From Cololabis saira (taxonomy: Eukaryota > Chordata > Actinopteri > Beloniformes > Belonidae), in assembly GCF_033807715.1 (NCBI RefSeq), contig NC_084601.1:17042690-17106689 (forward strand): a DNA stretch of 64,000 nt, written 5' to 3'. A program made the position numbers and the translations under genes. The number at the start of each line of letters is the position of its first letter. The stretch's first letter is position 1. A model generated the notes under the pieces. The model saw only the letters and a program-made list of their open reading frames with translations, made no database searches and had not been told where the DNA came from. Of the stretch, positions 23,301 through 35,700 are shown one piece after another.

Positions 23301-25394
23301 ACCAATCTTTATTCAGGGAATCCCTCAGCCCTCAATCCTTCATCCTCTTAGGGAGGCATGAGAGTATGCAGTGGAAATAACTGAGCCAATAAAGACACTG
23401 CCAGGATCAATTGTGTCCCTGTGCCTCACATGGTCACGAGGGAACGTATGGGGGAGAGAGGTACATCAGATGGAAAAAAAGAGCGAAATTGGCTCTTCCA
23501 AAAATGACTCAAGCTGTGGATGCAGAGCAGTGGAGAGTAACATGGGGGAGGTGTAGACATGGAAGATGATGAATCAGGGAGGATGGAGAAGGAGGGAAAA
23601 ACAGAATGAAGATGGAGAGACTTGGATAGCAGGGAGATTGCTTTGGGAAGGGTCATATGCCCACACTTATAGATTCCTAACCTTAGTAGCCTCATCTTTA
23701 CTCGGGGGTCTATGTGACAGAGAGCTTGGAAAGCTCTTGGAGTTATTTCAAGATGGTTTTGCAACAGGTGTGGTCCTGCATAAATGTGACATTTTTAGTG
23801 TTTTGACGGCAGCTGAAAGCTAAGATCCCGCAGCCATAATCAGACTTGCTTTTCTGGGGATTTTCATTTAGAGTCAGAACATGGCCTTAATTGAAAAGTC
23901 CTACTTGTAGGAGTTGTCCTGTGGCTTCCACGTATAGTCACTGCATTTGAAATTAACCCACAGAGATGTGACGCAGGACTTAAATTGAATAAACAGTAAG
24001 ATTGAATTGTGAGTGTTGACGTGATAGAGTTAGTTAGACAGAGGCCTCCATCCCTGGAATCATGGAATGTTTTCAAACCACTATATGTTGCTGGCTGACT
24101 ACCTCCTTGATCTTCCTTTTCAGAGATGCGCCACAGAATAGAGCTGGAATTTGGCCAAACCCACCCATCAAGCTCAGTGTGTGTGACGGTAATGAATCCG
24201 CCATCACATCCACGCGCTTTATGCCCACATGCACATGCAAATCCTCTGCAATTTGGACCAGCGGAACCAAGCAAAGCTCAGGAACCTCATGTTCCCTAGT
24301 AATTTGTTAAACAACCTCACAGCCAGTGTTTTTAAGTGAAGTCAGCTTTGACTTCACTTGCTTCACTTGCTTATTCCCCTGAGGATCTAACTTATATGAT
24401 TATATCTCTACTGTTGTTCCTTCGTGGCAGTCTTATTATTTTTGTTTTAAGGTCTTTTGTTTTTCGTTTTTTTGTAATGAAGTTTTTTTTGGTTGTGTCT
24501 CTCAGGGTTGTCGTGATAATTTAGTCCCACCTGACAAGATATGAATGGCTCATATGCATAACGTAAAGCATTTATGTCAGTTTTCACTGAAACTGCAGTC
24601 ACAGGCTGCTTCATGGCCTGATTTTCAGAGCACTGTAAAGAACTGGAAGAGGAGACAAATCTGTTAACCGTATGTAGCACTCTGGAGGGCTCAGAAACAG
24701 CATCCTTTCATGTATAATACAGAAAGCTTCAAAATAATTGCATCTTTCTTGTCATTTTTTTCTCCTCCTCTCTCTTTCTCTCTCTCTCTCTGTGGAACAG
24801 AAATACTCAGAGCACCTTTTATTAGATCTATTCTCCTCTGCATGGGCAACTGCTGATCTGAGCTACATAATAACAGGAAAACGCTGGCAGAAAGTCCTTG
24901 TCCTTTATAGTAATGACATGTACTGATGAGTTTAGTTCAGGCAACAAAAGCATTAAGTTAGGTTTTAAAAAACTTCTTTTTGGCAACCTGACCTCGTCAC
25001 AAAAAATAACAATGCTACTTTATTGGTGTCTGAGGTCCATGTTAAAATATTTTCTGGTAGAAGGGCGCAAAGGGTGACTTAACCTCCAAGGAATTCTTGC
25101 TCCTAATGAAAACCAGCAGCCACGAGAGGCATTTTTGGGGGCTGCTGACACATGGTCAGTCTGATCTAACATATGTTAAATTAAAACAACCTATACAACT
25201 AAACATTTGGTGTGGTGAAATGATGTGCATCGTCCTCTATCGGTGGGCTTGATGAAACATCCTGGGTGTCAGACTTATAGCAGTAAATTCATATGTGACT
25301 AAAAGTGTATATTGTATTTGAGAATACATTAATAGAAGAGTGCCTGACTGTTCCCAAGTGCTCCAGTTTCTTGGTGAAATGTTGTAATTAACTT
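20356..25394. other. No gene seen; non-coding DNA
   Basis: I found no exon with recognisable protein similarity and no intact mobile element on either strand. Pyrimidine runs occur near 24760-24790. Confidence 0.5.
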
Positions 25395-25920
25395 GGGTTT
25401 AAGCTGATGTAAATTTTAGTTTTTCTTTATTTGACCAGACAGCTGGTTGTACCAAAACATGTTCCAAGGAAGGTGTCCAGAGGACATCCTCAAGATCCCC
25501 AAACCACGAATACAGAGTTCACATAACTGCAGATTGTACCCTGATCCATCTGTCAATCTCCCGCCCCATTCTTCCCTCACTCATGAACAAAACCCCAAGA
25601 TACTTAACTCCTCTACTTGAGGCAGTATTGCATTCTCTGAAGTGGAAAGTGTGCATTCCACCATTTTTTGATCAAGAACCATGGCCTCAGATTTGGAAGT
25701 GCTAATTCTACCACACTTTACATCAAACCACTTCAAGGAAAGCTGAAGCCAAAAGGACCACATCATCTGCAAAAAGCAGAGGTCAAATCATTTGGCCAAC
25801 AAACCAGACCCCTCCCCCCTCGGCTACACCTCGAAATTCAGACAATAACTTGAATAAAATCAGACTCACAGAGCAGCCCTGGAGTCCAACTCTCACCTTA
25901 CCTTTGCCAAAGCAAACCTT
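25395..25920 (-). pseudogene. Non-LTR retrotransposon reverse-transcriptase relic
   Basis: Read on the minus strand, 25581-25772 gives SEAMVLDQKMVECTLS, then LPQVEELSILGFCS. Corrected for one frameshift, this follows the fish LINE phrase 'PQVEEFKYLGVLF-SEGRMEREIDRRI' at the C-terminal side of the reverse transcriptase. The DNA on both sides (to about 25900) also matches this kind of element, for example gcagagcagccctggagtcc-like words near 25870. Stops and frameshifts make it non-functional. The clade was not determined. Confidence 0.7.
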
Positions 25921-27387
25921 GGAACCTTGGACTCTTGGTCTAGGGACTTGATTCAGACTCTAACAATTATTTTAAAACATTTAAATATGCAAAAAAGGGG
26001 CCATTAAAACCTCCAGCAGTGTTCTTACACATACTGTAGAGCTAAACAACATTGTCAGTGATAAAGTAAGATTTAGACAAGTAGTAGTTCTAATGTTAAC
26101 TGTTGCATGTTTATTATCCTAACAAGCAAAAAAGACAATGTACATGCAATATATAACAGGATGATAAAAGTAGTTAGACCTGCTGGGGTTCATCCTCAAT
26201 GTGCCACAATTTTCTAAAACTTCATGGAAATGTATCCACATTCCACAAAGATGTTATGTTGCGTGCTGAGAATAGCTAACCCTAGAAAACCAACACCTAA
26301 CTCTAAATTGAAATAAGGAAACAAATAAAATGTTCACTATTCAGAGCCAAGTAAATCTCATCCTTCAGTTGTTACATGTATGCACACGGGGGTTTATGAA
26401 GTACTGAGGTTATTTTAGAATTGATACTGATCAAGAATTATCATTCACTCATTCAAACCAGCTTTTGCTAACGCTCTGCATCTGTGCCAGAATGAAGATA
26501 AGACCTGTGCTTTTGGGTTAACTATCACAAGATTGCATACTTTCCTCTCTAACTAATATTACAATGTTGCTTAGAGACTGCTTCTGTTCTTATCACACCT
26601 CCCATATCTCCAATGGTTCCAGGCAATACATGCAGCTTAGGACCACCATGTCTCTCCACCACACACCAGGCTAAGACAAGGAGCTTCACAATTGATATCT
26701 AGTAAAAAAAGAAGAAGAAAAAACACAGAACAAACAGAGAACAAAACGCTAGTTTAGAAAGATATAAATAGTTTGACAAAGCAAACAGACATGTCTTAAA
26801 AACATGTTTTACAATTAGCCCATATCAGTGACGACGTATTAAGTGAACCTGATGCTCCAAAAACTCGAGAAGAAACATTAAACTTTCAGAATCCTTTCTT
26901 TTTGTTGTGTTTAAAGAAATATACTTTGCATGAAAGACAAGAACATTTGAACATAAATGGCTTTCTATTATCTAACCTTAAAAAAAGAAAGAAATAGTGC
27001 CTGCACATTATTTTACCTGCAGAGATAAAAACCAAACCAATTATCAAACAACACAAAAAGACTCAATTGTTAGGCTACTTATGATTCGTGCATTTCCATA
27101 TATATTAAAGTATATATTTCCAAACTCAGACCGGTAATAATAATTCACATAATATAAAAGCTTGTGTTTTTAAAGTTTGCATAAGAAAGACAATCTATTC
27201 ATAGCTATATCACTGCCCTATTCAAAGGGTGGTGTTCAAAGTCAACATCAATGATAGACAACTAGGCGGAGGCTATACATACAAATAGATGCATCAGTAC
27301 GTCTAGCTGATGGACATACTGTCATGTTCGTGCTTGAAGGATGAAGCCGTGTTGATAACAATTAACTTGGTTTATTAACTCACGTTC
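25921..27387. other. No gene seen; non-coding DNA
   Basis: AT-rich sequence with A-runs. No exon or intact transposon was recognised. Confidence 0.5.
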
Positions 27388-27391
27388 TTAA

Positions 27392-28185
27392 AGGTATTGT
27401 GACATCATTTTTAACATGCTTTTAACACTATTAAAAGTCTTGGCCAACATCCCTCAAATGTGTCTAAAAGAGTGTAACAAGAAAAACTTCACTCTAGTAC
27501 TCCATTCCTGGCTTTTTATTAGTGTTTTTTTGCGCCGTGAAAAACGCTTCCTTTCCCCCCTTTCCTGTCAATCATTGCGCCGCTCCTCCTCCAAACCTCC
27601 TGCAGCCCAGCCATACGCTCACAGCGGCGTCACAGCCGGGAGCATGCACGGAAAAGCAGGAGGGCGAACCACAGCAACTAATCATAAAAATAAAGGCATG
27701 CAAGCAGCACTGTCCCCTTATCTTAAGTCCAGTCAGTGGCCGCGGGTCTTCTTAGCAGTTTTCCTCCGGTGATTAGAACAAAAGAGGCTCTAAACAGCTC
27801 CGTGTTAAGCCTCATTTATGGTTCCGCGTTAAATCGACGCAGAGCTTACGCCGTAGGGTTCAGCGTACGGTGCGCGTCGCTGCGTAACCCTACGCCGTAG
27901 GCTCTGCGTCGGTGTAACGCGGAACCATAAATCAGCCTTTATGGTGCGCTGGAAAGGAGAGGAGTCAGGGAGCTGGGTGGAGGGGGCGGTGATTTAGCGG
28001 GTCGTTACGTAACGACCCGCCACCAAACCACATGCGCCGTTTTTGCATAGTTATGCGGAAAATCCCAGAAAGCACACAATACACTGAATGTTAAAAGTTC
28101 GTTGTTTTTTGGGTGTAATTGATGTCAAGACACCCAACAAAACACAAAAAATCAAGAAAAATGTGTTTTTCATGTCACAATCCCT
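27392..28185. mobile_element. TTAA-target inverted-repeat element (794 bp)
   Basis: The ends are AGGTATTGTGACAT on the left and ATGTCACAATCCCT on the right, inverted with one mismatch. They are flanked by TTAA at 27388-27391 and 28186-28189. TTAA duplications are used by piggyBac and Kolobok superfamilies; which one applies is open. No transposase is encoded. A younger miniature element (27808-27938) sits inside it, and a perfect 24-bp palindrome lies at 27997-28020. Confidence 0.8.
27808..27938. mobile_element. PIF/Harbinger-like foldback miniature element (131 bp)
   Basis: The two halves are long imperfect inverted repeats, with outer arms containing atttatggttccgcgtt and aacgcggaaccataaat. 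The whole element could fold into a hairpin. It is flanked by TTA at 27805-27807 and 27939-27941, the 3-bp target typical of PIF/Harbinger elements. It is GC- and CpG-rich compared with its surroundings. A half copy of the same family is at 38326-38416. Confidence 0.75.
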
Positions 28186-28189
28186 TTAA

Positions 28190-29135
28190 CAACATACATG
28201 TGTCTTCATGCAGTCTTGCTCACCCCGTAATATCGCACAGTACGTTGATTACTAAACCAGTACTGCCACCTAGCGGTCACACATATAATAGAATCCAATC
28301 ATAACATACTATCTACCAAAAATGAATATATAATGTTATGATGTCAGTAGAAGGTGAATAAAAGCACTAAAAGTCCTTTAAGATTCTCTTTGTGAAGAGT
28401 ATATGGAATGTCCAAAAGACCTCACGTTGTTTGAGTCTATCGTCACAAGATTTAACAAGTTCAAATGTGAAATCAATTTTCCAGATTTGCGGCTATCAGT
28501 GGCATAGGTGTCCACCAGTGTCGGTTGTTCAAGAAGGTCACCTCCAGATAAGCAGCAGCTCAAAGCCTTTGCTGCTATACGAGACATTAGCAGAAGTCAT
28601 CAATGAAACTAATTGGATGGATCCAGTCAAATATTTTTCAGAGGTTAAAGCTAACAAGAAAGTGAAAGATAAAAGGGTGTGGAGGGACATTAACCTTCCA
28701 ACGAGGAACAAAATGTAATATTGTGAAGATGTGAACACTCCTCGGGACCCACTCGGGCGCTGCATCGGGGGACGCAGAGATAAATTAAATGGCAGCGTGT
28801 TATTTATTTTTCTCCTGAACTGTTTATTTACTGATAATAAAGGTGAAATTTATGCAGCTGTTAAGACAAATGTTTCTGGATGGTCAGGGGCTGCAGTCGA
28901 CGCGACTTTATGGATTGGATGCAATAACCAAGCGATAACACAATACGAGAGCCATTGACCTGGCCTTCAGTCATAGGAAAATGGGATAAGTAAATTAATC
29001 AAATTTGATGGGGTGCATTTTTCTCATGCCACACCAGCCCGGGCCAGTATGATCGGTATTTCTAGCCTTAATACAGTGCTTCATCTCAGACAAAATGGAA
29101 GCAAGTCTCATTTCCCCCCTCCGGTACGCCATGAA
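28190..29135. other. No gene seen; possible distal upstream region of col16a1
   Basis: No exon, transposon or clear promoter element was recognised. It lies directly upstream of the probable first exon, so distal regulatory sequence may be present. This is inference from position only. Confidence 0.4.
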
Positions 29136-29719
29136 TCACACAACTGAGACCTGGAGGGGAGAGAGGAGGGAGGGAAGATGAGAAGGAGGGTAAAGACGGG
29201 GTAGAGGCCTGGAAAAAGCTTTGGGAGAATGATTGAAGAGGAGGCCCCCGGGCTCACTTACCAGCGTTGTGGACAAGGTGATGTCACCACATGTTAGATA
29301 CAGGGATCTCCCATCAGGAGAGGGAGAGAGGAGAACAGAGAGAGAGAGGGCACGCCGGGTGGAGGAGGATGCTTGGGAGGGTTGGGTGGGGAGGTGGGGA
29401 AGTGGGGGCAGGCAGAGACGAAAAGGAAAAAAGAAACGCAAGAAGAGAGAAGGCGAGACAGACACTCGAGAGCGGACTTGGCAGGAGCAGCGGGAGGGAG
29501 AGAGAGGCGGAGAAAGTTAAGACGCGGACGATCCCGGAGCAACTTTCCTCTGCTCTGTGGAGGAAGACTCGAGGAGGGGGGGAGAAGAAGCGCCTGCGAC
29601 GTTTGCGTGGGATTTTTCTGTTGCATCGTCTTGCAGGATTCACTGCCCGCTCAGCCACTGATACAATTAGTTTCGGATTAATGCCATCGCAAACTTGAGG
29701 ATCAAGCGGGACTTTGAAG
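29136..29719 (+). other. Probable non-coding first exon and promoter region of col16a1
   Basis: A purine-rich, then GC- and CpG-containing block (29300-29620) ends in a strong splice donor, GAAG|gtaagc, at 29719/29720. The acceptor before the start-codon exon at 36671 shows that an upstream non-coding exon must exist, and this is the best donor candidate. The transcription start is not defined; the true exon probably begins inside 29300-29600. I see no clear TATA box, which would fit a GC-rich dispersed promoter. RNA evidence would be needed to fix the 5' end. Confidence 0.45.
29681..29698 (+). promoter_or_regulatory. Short upstream open reading frame in the leader
   Basis: An ATG at 29681 is followed by four codons and TGA (29696-29698), 21 bases before the exon 1 donor. 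If this exon is used, scanning ribosomes meet this 5-codon frame before the col16a1 start, which could lower translation. This is inferred from sequence. Confidence 0.35.
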
Positions 29720-32700
29720 GTAAGCAGTGACGTAGACTGGATGGAAAAAGTTTGGGCAAGTTTTTCAGAGCCGTTTCTGTCAGTTTTGGGGCCCGGTGTA
29801 AAATTATTTTAAAGGTGGGGAGGATGCAGGGAATTCACAAAAACTGGGTCAGAAATTGGCTGCTTCACAGATTCAATAAAAAGGGAGTTTTATAGAGACA
29901 TAATTATAACTTCATAAACACTCAGGATTTATAACTTTATGAGAAATAAAAAAAAATAAAGTATTTGTGAGTGTACAAACTCAACTATTTGTGGTAAAAA
30001 GCTAAAAAAAAAAATAAAACAGAAAATGAAAATAAAAATCAGACTTAGTAAATTGGTAAATTAACATTAAACTTGTACATTTTGCAAGAGACAATGCAGA
30101 AATTGTAATCAGAAATGTGTGTGCAACCTTTTGAATTACAACCCAGATGCATAATTCAAGCACTTACATGCAGTATTGAGGTGGCTACAAATGAAGACAC
30201 ATCATTTTATGTCTGTATATTGAAGTTGACTTTGTAGCCTGGGGGCCTATACTGGCTTTACAGGCCTGAAGTATCTGCACAGTCAGCATATTGCAGGAAG
30301 CGACTCTGGCAAGTTCGGTCTTCCACCATAGAAATGTTGCAATTTAGGCAGCAATTCAAGACTGTTTATAAAGTAATAAAACTGCATAATGAAAGTTATG
30401 CAGTAGCTTTATGGTGCAACCAGCTAAATGTGTTCCATGCAACAAATCAAACGGGAATATTATAGGAGCATCAAGGAGAAGATGAGCAAATAAATACTAA
30501 ACTCACGGTGAACTCAATGTAGCAGAGGTATTTTGAACTAACGCTCTCCCGGTGGAGATCATTATCTCCTCAGTGGTGCCACACATGGTAGATGTTTCAG
30601 TATTTCTTTATTGAGGTTTTTTGCAGGAAACTTTTAAACTGTTTTACTAGTTGGTGCAGCTGCTGGCAAAAAAAGATTCTGTTTTGTCCCTGCATCTGTA
30701 AGCCAGGCTCACACACAACCCATGACAGGCTGAAGCGTTACTGTAAATCTCTTTGGCTTCCGCCCAATGTGAAGGGACATGGAAAAAATCGTTTTCATTT
30801 GGACCTGACCAACGTAAGCTACATCATTCAGAGTTCTTCCCGAGCAAACCACTGCGCCGATTTTAAGATCACTCTTTCCACTACTTGGAAAAGAATATGC
30901 AGAGGAGGGAGTTTAGGAGCCACATCTGCTTTCCTTGTTACTAAGCCGTCCCATGTTGCATCCTGTCCGTGAACCTCCAGGCACACAAGTACACGCAGGA
31001 GGCACACACATGGTTACACACAAAAACCTCCAATATTCTTCAAAGGTTTTCATGTCTCCCTCTCACTGGTTCTGTTTTAGACATTTACATGCTCATGTAT
31101 AGTAAGTAAGTAGTACGTAGTGAGCAAACAAGACCCATTACAACTTTCAGAAGTCTACTCTCCTCCCTTGCTGTGACCGACCCTGCTCCTTCCCCTCTTT
31201 TGCATGTGGGGAATTGATGCCCTTAAAATTGAAATTCACATTACGTGCTGCTCCCTGATGCTGCCTGTGCAATGTCTAGCAGTATTCACTCGTATTTCTT
31301 TTGTCTGGCTTCAGGCAATACAGACATGCAGAAAACTTTAACCTCCACTTAACTTTTTGCCATGTCAGCAGTCAGAGATGTAAATTTGTCACCTGTTCAC
31401 TGGAGGCTCAGCCCGCCATGCTTGGCATTGATTTTGTGACTACCAGAGTTGGCTTCGCTTTACATCATTACTTTTAAAATTGCAGGAGAAGTGTCCAAGT
31501 TATTGGGACCTCTATGTAGCCACAGGAAAATGTGGGGAAATGTTTAGTATTTTTTATAAAAAAAACAAACAAATGATGTAAAGTACTTGATCACTGACTG
31601 GAAGATAAAAACTCAACTCATTCAATCTCAAACAGATTTATTGCTTTTCCTAATTTAAAAGTTTCCCCTGCTTCAGGTCAGTGGATATCTAGAGTATCCT
31701 GAGGTCTAGGGGCATTTCCTTTCTTTTCTACAAGCTTATAGTCACTTGTTCTAACAGGCCTGCATTGCATTCTCAGGTTTGGCCTGAAACATGTCTAAAG
31801 TCTCGGGTTCGGAAAGAGAGTAAATGTTGCTGCTTGTGCTGCAAAAATAACTCTGTGGCTGTCTGACAGTTTCAAACGATTACAGCCTAAGTCAACATTA
31901 ATCGTTTTTTTTACACTTCTGTCGTTTTGCCACGAAACAAGTCTTAAGCAGGGATGCTCCAGGGAAAGAAGGCCGAGTCTGCTGATGAGTAAATCAGCAA
32001 TTCTCTTACTAAAGTGTCAAAACCTTTTATATTCATGGAGCTCTGCAGACCGATTCATAACTTTGGATCCATCCATGGCAAAATGGGTATAGAACATGTT
32101 CTATACCCATTTTATCCTTCGCAGGGTCACGGGGGTCTGCTGGAGCCTATCCCAGTTCATTACAGGCGAGAGGCAGGGAGACACCCTGGACAGGTTGCCA
32201 GTCCATCACAGGGCCACATATAGAGACAGACAACCAGGCACACTCACACCTACGGGCAATTTAGAGTCATCAATTAACCTAATATGCATGTTTTTGGACT
32301 GTGGGAGGAAACCGGAGTACCCGGAGGGAACCCACGCAAGCACGGGGAGAACATGCAAACTCCACACAGAAAGACCCCCACTGGGAGTTGAACCAGTTCT
32401 AACCACTAAGCTGCCCCAATTCATAACTTTCTCATGAAAAATTAAAAAAACATTTAAAAAAATACTGGATTGGCACAAAGCTTGGAACAGATACTTTTTT
32501 TTTTGGTTTGCCATTTTTCTGTTTCCTCTGAGACAACGATGAAGTTTCACGTTTTGGTCTTGGAAGAAACGTCTTCATAAAGAAAGGATTAATTTGCGTG
32601 ACATTAAACACAGATATTCATGTTGTCTCAGTTTCCATTTTTCTTTAGTTTGGTCAACCGTAGACAATGGCGTCTCAATAGCCATTTTTAAATAGCATTC

Positions 32701-35700
32701 AAGCCCAGGGTCAAGGCAGGAGTATTTAAACACCTCTGCTCTGTGAGGTACAGAGGTGAAATGAACTGGGTCAAAGCCTCGCTGCTGTGAAATCCACATA
32801 AACACTAGAGTAAGGGAGGAGAACATGCCGGTGTTGATGTCACTGCTCTGATTCAGCAACGATGGGATGCTATTTGAAAGCGCACACTGGGGAAGTCACA
32901 GCGTGAAACAGAAAGAGCGAGCAAAAGTGGGACAACAAGGGGGTTTTAATTTTCCCAATATGACATGATCTATTAAAGGCTTAGAGACAACATATGTGAT
33001 AATGACCAAATCCAACTTTAGGGGCAGAGGTGGGTTCAAAATCGCTCTCCAGGGGAGCCAGCGAATAGAGGGCTTAAACTGTCCAACTGAGATTTTCCAA
33101 TGGAGACTGTAGTGTTGTGAAAAGCAGAAAACAGTGTCAAACTCAAGGCCCACAGCCAAATCTGGCCCACCACCTCATCTTGTGAGTGAGAATATGCAAA
33201 GAGATTATGTCCTGACTACACAACTCAATACTGTTTTAGAGACGTGCATACCTACAGTACATGTTCCACAACACAGCTCGACTTCTGCACCATAATGGCA
33301 TCTACTCACTGAACGGCAGTATCTCCAATGTAGCTATTTCTTACAACTGTTTTGTGCTCGAGTGGTGGATTTGAAACAAAACTGTGCATGAAAATAAAAT
33401 AAAAAACTCATCAAGAGGCAAGGCAGTGTTTCTGCCAAATGTGTTTCTGCCAGCAGGAGACAATCTGGTACACCAGTGCCAAAAGTATACACTTTACGTT
33501 AACGCTTCAGCACCAAGCAAGGGGATATGTGGCTAAACGTAGCCAGAAAACATCAATCAATCAAATTAAAAATATGTTTTTTGGTTGTCAGCAGACAGAA
33601 TTGTCTGTTAAGTATTTCCCACACGGTGTAATGAATGTATATCTATTATTTATAGTTAAACTCTAGAGATAATTATGCAATGAGATTTAAAGAAAGAGTG
33701 GATCAATAGACTTGGAGTTCCCTTTCAAGTACAGTAGTACTTTGATAGGTCTGAATGAGTCTCATCATATTCCACATGGCAAAAACTATAGAAGTTTAAT
33801 ACAGCACTTTTAACAGTCATGCATTAGACTCACCTAATTCACACACTTCTCATGCTTCATTTATACACGGCATCTGGTTCTTCTTGTTAATCACCACCAT
33901 ATTATTTATTTTCTTTGTGTATATTTTAATCAGAAAAATTTGTGTCTTTTAACTTGGAACGCACGTTTTCAGCCCATTTTCTACAAGATTATAACACCTA
34001 CAACAATGAAACTATACACACACAGTCACAATGGTATACTATTTGGCGAACAGATTGGATATGTGGATCCCTTTTCAAGTTTGTATGAACTAACTGATTC
34101 TGAACGATTTGGTTTGTTAAATTTTAAGCTTGTGCTGTATCTATAACAGTTATAAGTAAGCAAGTTAGCAATTAAAGTAAGTAAATAAGTAGGCTCTGTA
34201 GCTCTTGCTAACAAATCCTCAAATTATCTCAAATTGGGCAGAAGCTTGTACAAAAACCACCAATCTGTCCTTGGGAGCAAAGATTATAGCATTTGTGTCT
34301 AAACTTTAACCATAAGTGAGGAAAAGAATATATATTATTGACCGCCTCTTTTCAAATGTGGGCATCTAAACCTCTAATTAAAACTCATGTTCACCTAAAG
34401 TTTAAGCCTTTCGGCTGGATAAAACGTTATCAGTAAAGGTGCTTGTTTGTAGCAGCACAGAGTGAAAACAGAGGCGGCTGTCCATTAATCTTGTTGCAGG
34501 ATGTCGGGGGGGAAAGGCAGTGAACCGTCAGATTTTACATGACTGACAGATTATTGTTTGGTTCTTTAAACAGATGCAAAGTGTTCTTAACAATGGGCCA
34601 TTGCGTCAGTGTTATTTAATTATCCATGTCTTGGCGGCTAATAAGCTACTCTGTCAGAGTATGAGCCTCTTAACCGCCATGTGTTGGGCTTGTCATGTTA
34701 TCTGCAAGCGGTGGCAATTATGACAAAAAAAAATAATCAGAAACACATTGTTGTTTACTGTAGACAAGGATCAGTGCCCCAGTGTTTGTGTATTCAAGCA
34801 ATGAAAAGTCCCAAAACCTGAACCTGTAATGGAAATATCAGTATTAACCCTTTCAGCTTTTAGTTCTGAATCGTCCAGGGAGACACGTTATCGGTGAAAA
34901 TAGTAAAAGGACGCTAAGCAAAAATGTCTAAGCTGGGATAAAGACTGAAGGCGGTGCTGTGATTGTGGATCTTAGCCATCGCTACTGTCCGCCAGCTTCT
35001 GTCGTCAGGCTTTTAAGGCTGTAGGAAATCTGTCATTGTTTTCCTTCCTGTATTCGCAGCACACAGTGACCCCATCTCTCTCAGACCACACTCACTGGGC
35101 TCACAGCCAGGCCATCGGCCAATGCCTGGTGGCTCAAACTCATCCTGGATTTATCTGCTGTAGCATGGAAAGAGTGTGGGAGAAAGAGAGACATCCATGG
35201 CAACACGTATTAGGAAGCCCATTAAACTGTTTTGGATGATGGCCAGATAATACGCTGTGACTCCTCCTGCAGTCTGTGTTCTGCAGTATGCGCTGCGTTA
35301 TGAATGATGTACTGTTTGAACTTTCCTATTATTGTGACCATGTTGCATGAAGCCTGTGCTAATGACTGCGGCTTCAGCGCGCTCAAAACACAACCATCTT
35401 CGCCTTTGATTCAGCGTCCAGTCGCCCTGCTGCAGGAGGAAACTTGTTTTTAAAGGTCTCTCCTTGGTCTTTAGCTGGCAGACACGTTCACCCCAACAGT
35501 TGTCCACGTTGTTTGCCAAAGTGCACGCAGAGAAGTAGTGACTAGCATTACTACGCAGGCAGACATGAACAGAACAAAACAAGGAGAGCTGCTACACCTT
35601 GAACGAACTTCCCCTTAAAGTGAGTGCACGAGTCAGAGTGGGGGCACGTTAAACTGTCGCTGTTAGTTCAGAGCATAATTTGAAACACTGCCCTCCGCCG

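Noticed and set aside
29136..29698. Overlapping open frames over 100 codons on both strands near the first exon
   Set aside because: Composition bias (purine-rich on one strand) opens several frames at once. There is no similarity, and the col16a1 start with a signal peptide is at 36718.
30592..30972. A 126-codon plus-strand frame in intron 1
   Set aside because: No recognisable domain, and its cysteines and basic residues show no pattern. Not supported as a gene.
33139..33175. A 'gtgtcaaactcaaggccc...aaatctggcccacc' word typical of a fish DNA repeat end
   Set aside because: Only about 35 bp is recognisable, with no partner end or target duplication, so no element could be delimited.
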